Positions 56,883 through 64,000 of a DNA stretch of 64,000 bases are shown here, piece by piece (position 1 is the stretch's first letter; every line of letters starts with the position of its first letter). The notes beneath the pieces were generated by a model. That model ran no database searches. It had not been told where the DNA came from and saw only the letters and a program-made list of their open reading frames with translations. Source of the DNA: Streptococcus mitis (GTDB lineage Bacteria > Bacillota > Bacilli > Lactobacillales > Streptococcaceae); assembly GCF_003943935.1 (NCBI RefSeq), contig NZ_RJOB01000005.1, forward strand, positions 124,001-188,000, given 5' to 3'. Both the position numbers and the translations under genes were made by a program.

Positions 56883-56933
56883 AAAACGCATAGTATCAAG
56901 GACTGTAATGAACTGCCTGATATTATGCGTTTT
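56883..56933. repeat. Intact copy of the 16-bp-arm palindrome
   Basis: AAAACGCATAGTATCA and TGATATTATGCGTTTT with one G-U change around a 19-base loop that contains TGAACTGC, the same eight bases as the IS left tip at 9101. It is 60 bp after ytxH and ends in TTTTTT, so it is also a terminator. Confidence 0.8.
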
Positions 56934-57027
56934 TTATGATTTTGAAGACTTTTTGACAAACTTTTTTAAAACACATGAGCGTTATGATTTTTTATGGTAT
57001 AATGGCAGTGCTAGAAGTGAAATATTT

Positions 57028-57134
57028 ATACTCTTCGAAAATCAAATTCAAACCGCGTCAACGTCGCCTTGCCGTACTCAAGTACAGCCTGCGGCTAGTT
57101 TCCTAGTTTGCTCTTTGATTTTCATTGAGTATTA
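57028..57134 (-). repeat. Short BOX element (C-A) in the leader of the lipase-repeat gene
   Basis: Starts ATACTCTTCGAAAATC and ends CATTGAGTATTA; no boxB, with the GTACTCAAGTAC junction. Confidence 0.9.
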
Positions 57135-57332
57135 CATTTTTTTATATTTTACTGATATTTTAGTAATATTAAGCGATCTATTTTTTCTATGATTGGAAAT
57201 TAATGTGGTAGTTTATGATCAAGTGGAGGAAAAGCTCTAACATTTTAGTCAAGAAACGATCTAGTATTCTGTCAAGGGAAAATATTAGAACCCTCTATTT
57301 TGTAAAAAATAGTTAGAAAGAAAGTTAATAAA

Positions 57333-60300
57333 ATGAAAGACATTTTTAATAAACGCCAACGCTTTTCGATTCGAAAGTTTTCTGTTGGAGTGGCTTCTGT
57401 ATTAATAGGAATTGCCTTGTTTGCACCATCCCAGGGAGTACTTGCTTCTACGGAAAATAATGTGGCAACAGAGATAGGGGCTAATTCTGAAAAGGAGAAT
57501 GCGACCCCTACTGTGGAGAAAAAAGAAGAGAATCAAAATTCACCAGAGAATCAAGGTGCTATCTCCAGTCCAGCTCCAAAAGATACTCCAATAATATCTA
57601 CAAGAACTACAGAACTTGAGACATCTGGGGATAAAGAAAATAATAGCTTGACCACAAGGGCTTCCGTGGCGGGTGAAGACAGATCAAGTCTTCCAGCGGT
57701 GAGAGCGGCATCGAATCCTTCCGAGATAAAAAAATATGAATTGACTAAGGAAGATGCTAAAAAAATCAAAGCAGGAGTAATCGGTTCAGAAGGTAATAAG
57801 CTTGACAGTTTGTTATTAAACGGCCCTGAGTTAAGTCCAGAAGCTTATACAGATGATGATTTCTTGAAGGATAAAGAAGAAATTTATATTTATGAAAAAG
57901 GCGGGAAAAAGTATGTAGGCTATAATAGTCATCCCTTATTAGAAGATACTGATGGTGATGGTATTATTGACAGTAAAGAAAAGCCAGATGAAAAATTAAA
58001 ATGGAATGTCAGTGAGCGCGATATGATTATGTTCATGGAATTGTCCTACCGTGATGATAATTATATTGATAGAGTGCTGAATCATAAGAAACCCTTAACA
58101 GAGTCAGAGTTATATAAAAAGAATGATGACAGTAGACCACGTTATGAGTATATGATGATGAATAAGGAATTGGGGCCTTATTGGGAAAGGAAAAAAAGTT
58201 ACCATACCTCCAGTGGACTAGATGCTGTCTTGTATGAAACTAAGAGTGATTTCTCATATTTACCAAATGGAACTGCACAAGTATTAGCCTTTCGTGGAAC
58301 AAGTGATGCCAAAGATATAGGAACTGATATAACACTTGGATTAGGAAGCAATCCTCAACAAGGGATTGATGCAGAAAATATCATGCGTGAACTGGCTAAA
58401 GATAAGAGCATTACCAATCTATATTTGACAGGACACTCTTTAGGAGGATATTTAGTACAACGGGCAATGGTTGAAGCCTATCAGTTGGCATATTCTGACA
58501 GCAGAGTCATGTCTTCTAAAGAACAGCGGGCTTATAGAAACTTTTATAATAATGTATTAAAAAAAGGAACAACCTTTAATGCCCCAAAAGTGAGGACAAG
58601 TTATTTCTCATCATCTGAATTTTGGCAAAAAGGATTAGACAGTAAAAACATAGCTAAGTCTGGAAAAATGACACATTATATAGTTAATAATGATTCTACT
58701 ATAGGAAAAAGTGTCAGTAATGATAGTGATGTTGTCATAAATGTTGGGGATACAAAAGGAGGTCATAGTTCACGTTCTTATTTTGAAGCCGATATGATTA
58801 ATAGACGATCAGAGTTCATGTCTGGGAAACGAATTTCCTTAGATGGGACAGGTTATCAAGATAAAAAAATGACAACAGCTAAATCTGTAGAAAAAGTTGG
58901 AGAAACTGTTGTATATAGTAAACGTGGAGATGACATCATTAAGTCAACAACTGTTAGTATCAAAGATCCCGATACAGGGCAGATTACTAAAAATACACTT
59001 GATGAAGTGTTCAAGAAAGATGGTGCCAAATCAACAGTTGTGGTTACGTCAATCGAGCCAAGTGTTCGTTATGAAAAAGACGCTACGAGAGCCAAAGGTG
59101 GGGCAAATGTAACAGAAGCTGGTACTCCAGGCACTAGAACAGTAACTACAACCTACACAGTCAATCCGACAGATGGTAGCCTTGTTTCGCATGAAGAACC
59201 GGCAGTAGTAGTCCCATCAAAACCGACAGTGGTCAAAGTCCCAGCTAAGGATGAGGTTACATACCTCAAAGAAGGCGATGATGTGGTTAAGAAGATAACC
59301 ACTTACATGGTCAATGCAAGTACAGGAGCTCTTACTCCAACAGAGAAAAAGGAAATCTTCAAACAAAATGGTGCCAAGGCTAAGGTTGTTGTTACGCCAT
59401 TACAGCCAAGTGTTCGTTATGAAAAAGACGCTACGAGAGCTAAGGGCGGAAAAAATGTAACAACAGCTGGTACTTCAGGCACTAGAACAGTCACTACAAC
59501 TTATACTGTTAACCCTGCAGATGGTAGCCTCATTCCGCATGAGGGCAAACCCGTCATCAAACAGTCAACTCCTACGGTGGTCAAAGTTCCAGCCAAAGAT
59601 GAGGTTGAGTACCTCAAAGACGGTGATGATGTTGTTAAGAAGACAACCACTTACGCGGTCAATGCAAGTACAGGAGCTCTTACTCCAACAGTAAGGAAAG
59701 ATGTTGCCAATCCAAAAGGTGCCAAATCTAAAATTGTGGTTACACCACTTAAGCCAAATGTTCGTTATGAAAAAGACGCCACAAGAGCCAAAGGTGAAGC
59801 AAAAATCACAGTAGCTGGTACTTCAGGTACAAGAACAGTAACTACCACCTACACGGTTAATTCTACAGATGGTAGCCTTATTCCACATGAAGGAAAACCC
59901 GTCATCAAACAGTCAACTCCTACGGTGGTCAAAGTTCCAGCCAAAGATGAGATTGAATACCTCAAAGAAGGCGATAATGTTGTTAAGAAGACAACCACTT
60001 ATGCGGTCAATGCAAGTACAGGAGCTCTTACTCCAACAGTAAGGAAAGACGTTGCCAATCTAAAAGGTGCCAAATCTAAAGTTGTGGTTACACCACTTAA
60101 GCCAAGTGTTCGTTATGAAAAAGACGCTACAATACCCAAAGGTGAAGCTAATGTAACAACAGCTGGTACTTCAGGTACAAGAACAGTAACTACCACCTAC
60201 ACGGTTAATCCTACAGATGGTAGCCTTATTCCACATGAAGGAAAACCAGTTATCAAATCGTCAACTCCTACGGTGGTCAAAGTTCCAGCCAAAGATGAGG

Positions 60301-63300
60301 TTGAATACCTCAAAGAAGGCGATGACGTTGTTAAGAAGACTACAAGTTACCAAGTCAATGCGAGTACAGGTACCCTTACTTCAATAGAGAAAAAGGAAGT
60401 GTTCAAGCAAGATGGTGCCAAATCAACAGTTGTGGTTACACCACTTGAGCCAATTGTTCGTTATGAAAAAGACGCCACAAGAGCCAAAGGTGAAGCTAAT
60501 GTAACAACAGCTGGTACTCCAGGGACAAGTACAGTAACTACCACCTATACAGTTAATCCGACAGATGGCAGCCTCATTCCACATGAAGGCAAACCAGTTA
60601 TCAAATCGTCAATTTCGACAGTAGTCAAAGTCCCAGCCCAAGATGAGGTTGAATACCTCAAAGAAGGCGACGACGTGGTTAAGAAGACTACGAGTTACGC
60701 GGTCAATGCAAGTACAGGTACCCTTACTCCAACAGAGAAAAAGGAAATCTTCAAACAAAATGGTGCCAAATCTACAGTTGTTGTTACCCCACTTGAGCCA
60801 AGTGTTCGTTATGATAAAGATGCTACAAGAGCTAGAGGTGGAGAAAATGTAACAAAAGCTGGTATTCCAGGGACAAGTACAGTAATTACAACTTATACAG
60901 TTAATCCGACAGATGGCAGCCTCATTCCACATGAAGGCAAACCAGTTATCAAATCGTCAACTACCACAGTAGTCAAAGTCCCAGCCCAAGATGAGGTTGA
61001 ATACCTCAAAGAAGGCGACGACGTGGTTAAGAAGACTACGAGTTACGCGGTCAATGCAAGTACAGGTACCCTTACTCCAACAGAGAAAAAGGAAATCTTC
61101 AAACAAAATGGTGCCAAATCTACAGTTGTTGTTACCCCACTTGAGCCAAGTGTTCGTTATGATAAAGATGCTACAAGAGCTAGAGGTGGAGAAAATGTAA
61201 CAGTAGCTGGTACTCCAGGTACAAGCACAGTCACTACTACTTATACTGTGAATCCTACAGATGGCAGTCTCATTCCACATGAAGAGCTAGCAGTAGTAGT
61301 CCCATCAAAACCTACAGTGGTTAGGGTCCCAGCCAAAGATGAGGTTGAATATCTAAAAGAAGGCGACGACGTGGTTAAGAAGACTACAAGTTACGCGGTC
61401 AATTCAAGTACCGGTGCTCTTACTCCAACAGAGAAAAAGGAAATCTTCAAACAAAATGGTGCTAAATCTACAGTTGCCGTTACCAAACTAGAGCCAAGTG
61501 TTCGTTATGAAAAAGACGCCACAAAAGCCAAAGGTGAAGATAATGTAACAACAGTTGGTACACCAGGAACAAGCACAGTCACTACTACTTATACTGTTAA
61601 CCCTGCAGATGGCAGTCTCATTCCATATGAAGGCCAACCTGTTACCATCCCTTCGACTCCGACAGTGGTCAAGGTGCCAGCTAAAGACGAGGTTGAATAC
61701 CTCAAAGAAGGCGATGATGTTGTTAAGAAGACCATAACTTACGCGGTCAATGCAAGTACGGGCTCCCTAACTCCAACAGAGACAACAGAAATCTTCAAGA
61801 GAAACGGTGCTAAATCTAAAGTTATCGTTACACCACTTGAGCCAAGTGTCCGTTATGAGAAAGATGCCACGAGAGCTAAAGGTGAAGCTAATGTAACAAC
61901 AGCTGGTACCCCAGGAACAAGTACAGTAACTACCACCTACACAGTTAATCCTACAGATGGCAGTCTTGTTCCGCATGAAGAACCGGCAGTGGTAGTTCCT
62001 TCGACTCCTACAGTGGTCAAGGTCCCAGCTAAGGATGAGGTTGAATACCTCAGAGACGGCGATGATGTAGTTAAGAAGACTATAACTTACGCGGTGGATG
62101 CAAATACCGGTTCTCTTACTCCAACAGTAAGGAAAGACATTACCAGTCCAAATGGCGCTAAATCGACAGTTGTGGTTACACCACTTAAGCCAAATGTTCG
62201 TTATGAAAAAGACGCCACAAGAGTCAAAGGTGAAGCTAATGTAACAACAGCTGGTACTCAGGGGACAAGTACAGTAACTACAACATATACTGTGAATTCG
62301 ACAAATGGCAGCCTCATTCCGCATGAAGGCCAACCTGTTATAACCTTTTCAACTCCTACAGTGGTCAAAGTCCCAGCCCAAGATGAGGTTGAATACCTAA
62401 AAGACGGCGATGACGTTGTTAAGAAGACAACCAGCTATCAAGTCAATGCAAGTACTGGAGCCCTTACTTCAACAGAGACAACAGAAATCTTCAAGCGAAA
62501 TGGCGCTAAATCTAAAGTTGTCGTTACACCACTTGATCCAAGTGTCCGTTATGAGAAAGACGCAACGAGAGCTAAAGGAGGAGAAACTGTCATAGTAGCT
62601 GGTACTCCAGGAACTAGAACAGTCACTACCACTTATACTGTGAATCCGACAGATGGTAGTTTCATTCCGCATGAAGAACCAGCAGTGGAAGTCCCATCAA
62701 CACCTACAGTGATCAAAGTGCCAGCTAAAGATGAGATTGAATACCTCAGAGACGGCGATGATGTAGTTAAGAAGACAACCAGCTACGAAGTGAATGCCAG
62801 TACAGGTGCTCTTACTCCAACAGTAAGGAAAGACATTACCAGTCCAAATGGCGCTAAATCTACAGTTGTGGTTACACCACTTGAGCCAAGTGTACGTTAT
62901 GAGAAAGATGCCACAAGAGCCAAAGGTGAAGCTAATGCAACAACAGCTGGTACCCCACGCACTAGAACAGTCACTACAACCTATACAGTTAATCCTACAG
63001 ATGGTAGCCTTATTCCGCATGAAGAACCAGCAGTGGTAGTCCCATCAACTCCTACAATGGTCAAGGTACCAGCCAAAGATGAGATTGAATACCTCAAAGA
63101 AGGCGATGATGTGGTTAAGAAGACTACAACTTACGAAGTGAATGCAAGCACAGGTGCCCTTACTCCAACAGAGAAAAAGGAAGTTTTCAAGAAAGATGGT
63201 GCCAAGGCCAAGGTTGTTGTTACGCAAATAGAGCCAAGTGTTCGTTATGAAAAAGATGCCACGAGAGCTAAAGGTGGAGAAACTGTCACAGTAGTTGGTA

Positions 63301-64000
63301 CTCCAGGAACTAGAACAGTCACTACCACTTATACTGTGAATCCGACAGATGGCAGCCTCATTCCGCATGAAGGACCAGCAGTGGAAGTTCCATCAACACC
63401 TACAGTGGTCAAAGTTCCAGCTAAAGATGAGATTGAATACCTCAGAGACGGCGATGATGTAGTTAAGAAGACAACCAGCTACGAAGTGAATGCCAGTACA
63501 GGTGCTCTTACTCCAACAGTAAGGAAAGACATTACCAGTCCAAATGGCGCTAAATCTACAGTTGTGATTACACCACTTGAGCCAAGTGTACGTTATGAGA
63601 AAGATGCCACAAGAGCCAAAGGTGAAGCTAATGCAACAACAGCTGGTACCCCAGGCACTAGAACAGTCACTACAACCTATACAGTTAATCCTACAGATGG
63701 TAGCCTTATTCCACATGAAGGAAAACCAGTTATCAAATCGTCAACTACTACAGTGATCAAGGTCCCGGCCAAAGACGAAGTAGTAGAAACTCCGATTGAA
63801 CCAGAAGTGGAATATGTTAAAGATGTTGAAAAAGACTTCGGTACACCAGATCAGCGTACTGAGGGTGAAAAAGGTAAAACAGTTACTATAACTGCTTACG
63901 ATGTAGATTCAAAGGACGGTCATATCACAGAACACGTTGGTAATCCAGTATTCATCCCCGCAGGTAAGACAATCGTTAAAGTAGGAGCTAAAACTAAGGT
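57333..64000 (+). CDS. Giant YSIRK surface protein with lipase-like domain and 116-residue repeats (3' end outside window)
   Basis: At least 2222 codons, still open at the window edge. Starts MKDIFNKRQRFSIRKFSVGV, a YSIRK-type signal for septal secretion, cleaved near LASTEN. A Glu/Lys-rich stretch is followed by a Ca-binding-like DTDGDGIIDSKEK (about 208-220) and an alpha/beta-hydrolase domain (about 225-500): AFRGTSD oxyanion loop, S369 in TGHSLGGYL, and possible partners D473 and H478 in GDTKGGHSS. From about residue 515, tandem 116-residue units follow, each built of two related halves (VEYLKEGDDVVKKTT and VRYEKDATRAKGE). A divergent E/G5-like module (VEYVKDVEKDFGTPDQRTEG) begins before the edge. 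An LPXTG anchor is expected beyond it. Substrate unknown; a phospholipase or esterase is plausible. Confidence 0.85.
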   Translation, partial: MKDIFNKRQRFSIRKFSVGVASVLIGIALFAPSQGVLASTENNVATEIGANSEKENATPTVEKKEENQNSPENQGAISSPAPKDTPIISTRTTELETSGDKENNSLTTRASVAGEDRSSLPAVRAASNPSEIKKYELTKEDAKKIKAGVIGSEGNKLDSLLLNGPELSPEAYTDDDFLKDKEEIYIYEKGGKKYVGYNSHPLLEDTDGDGIIDSKEKPDEKLKWNVSERDMIMFMELSYRDDNYIDRVLNHKKPLTESELYKKNDDSRPRYEYMMMNKELGPYWERKKSYHTSSGLDAVLYETKSDFSYLPNGTAQVLAFRGTSDAKDIGTDITLGLGSNPQQGIDAENIMRELAKDKSITNLYLTGHSLGGYLVQRAMVEAYQLAYSDSRVMSSKEQRAYRNFYNNVLKKGTTFNAPKVRTSYFSSSEFWQKGLDSKNIAKSGKMTHYIVNNDSTIGKSVSNDSDVVINVGDTKGGHSSRSYFEADMINRRSEFMSGKRISLDGTGYQDKKMTTAKSVEKVGETVVYSKRGDDIIKSTTVSIKDPDTGQITKNTLDEVFKKDGAKSTVVVTSIEPSVRYEKDATRAKGGANVTEAGTPGTRTVTTTYTVNPTDGSLVSHEEPAVVVPSKPTVVKVPAKDEVTYLKEGDDVVKKITTYMVNASTGALTPTEKKEIFKQNGAKAKVVVTPLQPSVRYEKDATRAKGGKNVTTAGTSGTRTVTTTYTVNPADGSLIPHEGKPVIKQSTPTVVKVPAKDEVEYLKDGDDVVKKTTTYAVNASTGALTPTVRKDVANPKGAKSKIVVTPLKPNVRYEKDATRAKGEAKITVAGTSGTRTVTTTYTVNSTDGSLIPHEGKPVIKQSTPTVVKVPAKDEIEYLKEGDNVVKKTTTYAVNASTGALTPTVRKDVANLKGAKSKVVVTPLKPSVRYEKDATIPKGEANVTTAGTSGTRTVTTTYTVNPTDGSLIPHEGKPVIKSSTPTVVKVPAKDEVEYLKEGDDVVKKTTSYQVNASTGTLTSIEKKEVFKQDGAKSTVVVTPLEPIVRYEKDATRAKGEANVTTAGTPGTSTVTTTYTVNPTDGSLIPHEGKPVIKSSISTVVKVPAQDEVEYLKEGDDVVKKTTSYAVNASTGTLTPTEKKEIFKQNGAKSTVVVTPLEPSVRYDKDATRARGGENVTKAGIPGTSTVITTYTVNPTDGSLIPHEGKPVIKSSTTTVVKVPAQDEVEYLKEGDDVVKKTTSYAVNASTGTLTPTEKKEIFKQNGAKSTVVVTPLEPSVRYDKDATRARGGENVTVAGTPGTSTVTTTYTVNPTDGSLIPHEELAVVVPSKPTVVRVPAKDEVEYLKEGDDVVKKTTSYAVNSSTGALTPTEKKEIFKQNGAKSTVAVTKLEPSVRYEKDATKAKGEDNVTTVGTPGTSTVTTTYTVNPADGSLIPYEGQPVTIPSTPTVVKVPAKDEVEYLKEGDDVVKKTITYAVNASTGSLTPTETTEIFKRNGAKSKVIVTPLEPSVRYEKDATRAKGEANVTTAGTPGTSTVTTTYTVNPTDGSLVPHEEPAVVVPSTPTVVKVPAKDEVEYLRDGDDVVKKTITYAVDANTGSLTPTVRKDITSPNGAKSTVVVTPLKPNVRYEKDATRVKGEANVTTAGTQGTSTVTTTYTVNSTNGSLIPHEGQPVITFSTPTVVKVPAQDEVEYLKDGDDVVKKTTSYQVNASTGALTSTETTEIFKRNGAKSKVVVTPLDPSVRYEKDATRAKGGETVIVAGTPGTRTVTTTYTVNPTDGSFIPHEEPAVEVPSTPTVIKVPAKDEIEYLRDGDDVVKKTTSYEVNASTGALTPTVRKDITSPNGAKSTVVVTPLEPSVRYEKDATRAKGEANATTAGTPRTRTVTTTYTVNPTDGSLIPHEEPAVVVPSTPTMVKVPAKDEIEYLKEGDDVVKKTTTYEVNASTGALTPTEKKEVFKKDGAKAKVVVTQIEPSVRYEKDATRAKGGETVTVVGTPGTRTVTTTYTVNPTDGSLIPHEGPAVEVPSTPTVVKVPAKDEIEYLRDGDDVVKKTTSYEVNASTGALTPTVRKDITSPNGAKSTVVITPLEPSVRYEKDATRAKGEANATTAGTPGTRTVTTTYTVNPTDGSLIPHEGKPVIKSSTTTVIKVPAKDEVVETPIEPEVEYVKDVEKDFGTPDQRTEGEKGKTVTITAYDVDSKDGHITEHVGNPVFIPAGKTIVKVGAKTK
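58875..63746 (+). repeat. Array of 14 tandem 348-bp coding repeats
   Basis: Unit starts fall at 59223 and every 348 bp to 63399, each with CCTACAGTGGTCAAAGT-like starts; a divergent first unit begins at 58875 and a partial one at 63747. The period never changes, so the reading frame is kept. Units 60615 and 60963 are nearly identical, and 62703 and 63399 are nearly identical with a different unit between. Linkers alternate between GKPVIK and EPAVVVPS types. Confidence 0.92.

Larger units (their letters stand above)
56823..57332. other. Intergenic region before the lipase-repeat surface gene
   Basis: 510 bp: an intact palindrome element (56883-56933), an extended -10 (TGGTATAAT, 56995-57003), a BOX element (57028-57134) that would lie in the mRNA leader, and AT-rich sequence with an AAAGAAAG ribosome site. 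No other gene is supported. Confidence 0.6.

Noticed and set aside
56908..57192. 94-codon plus-strand frame after ytxH
   Set aside because: It runs through the hairpin, a promoter and a BOX element and has no recognisable protein pattern.
60609..63716. Minus-strand open frames of 107 codons recurring every 348 bp, rich in Cys
   Set aside because: They are the antisense of the coding repeats. Period and similarity come from the sense gene, and no ribosome sites or promoters accompany them.
58875..63746. Possible CRISPR-like array
   Set aside because: The repeats are 348 bp, contiguous, in frame and without spacers; they encode protein modules.

Overview
The window comes from a low-GC Gram-positive coccus of the Streptococcus mitis group, most likely S. 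mitis or a close relative of S. pneumoniae. The evidence is seven BOX repeats (the dispersed repeat typical of pneumococcus and S. mitis), the gene sets vex-vncRS-fba, prtA, bgaA and murT-gatD, and surface proteins with YSIRK signals and LPXTG anchors. The very large lipase-repeat surface gene at the right end is not one I associate with pneumococcus, which favours S. mitis over S. pneumoniae.

Layout. 1-7623 is a housekeeping block: end of galE, a GT2 glycosyltransferase, a ferredoxin, a LysM-like membrane protein, cmk, a PhnA-type zinc-ribbon protein, two membrane proteins, truA, and a pyridoxine kinase with an ECF vitamin S-component. 7677-9101 is an IS3-family element lying in the loop of a palindrome. 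9142-17702 holds pepQ, the lipid II amidation pair gatD/murT, a flavoprotein disulfide reductase, the RNA helicase cshA, and codY-pncA. After a tRNA-Leu come the FtsX-type exporter vex1-3 with the two-component system vncRS, then fba (17784-24773). 24774-29738 is an AT-rich accessory stretch with a lone methyltransferase and a three-gene ABC-2 exporter. 29739-45082 carries two giant wall-anchored enzymes, the subtilisin-like protease PrtA and the beta-galactosidase BgaA. 45262-50411 holds the tRNA wobble-uridine enzymes MnmL/MnmM, a Na+/H+ antiporter and a YihY-family protein. 50431-51954 is a cassette of gene debris bounded by palindrome arms: an IS end, a fragment resembling a replication-initiator C-terminus, a frameshifted secreted protein and a small membrane protein. 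51967-56822 is core again: queA, nagB, rpsU, hprK-lgt and two small envelope proteins. From 57333 to the right edge runs an unfinished surface-protein gene with a lipase-like domain and at least 14 tandem 348-bp repeats.

Themes. Glycan scavenging at the surface (BgaA) links to intracellular amino-sugar use (NagB) and carbon control (HprK): a CcpA cre site sits just before bgaA and a NagR-type palindrome overlaps the nagB promoter. codY carries a candidate CodY box in its own promoter. Three genes (ferredoxin, truA, mnmL) have a sigma-A promoter whose predicted start falls on or next to the ATG, suggesting leaderless mRNAs. The most unusual structural signal is a 16-bp-arm palindrome found at three sites just downstream of genes; one copy has an IS3-family element in its loop and another carries an IS end beside one arm, recalling IS1397 insertion into enterobacterial REP loops.
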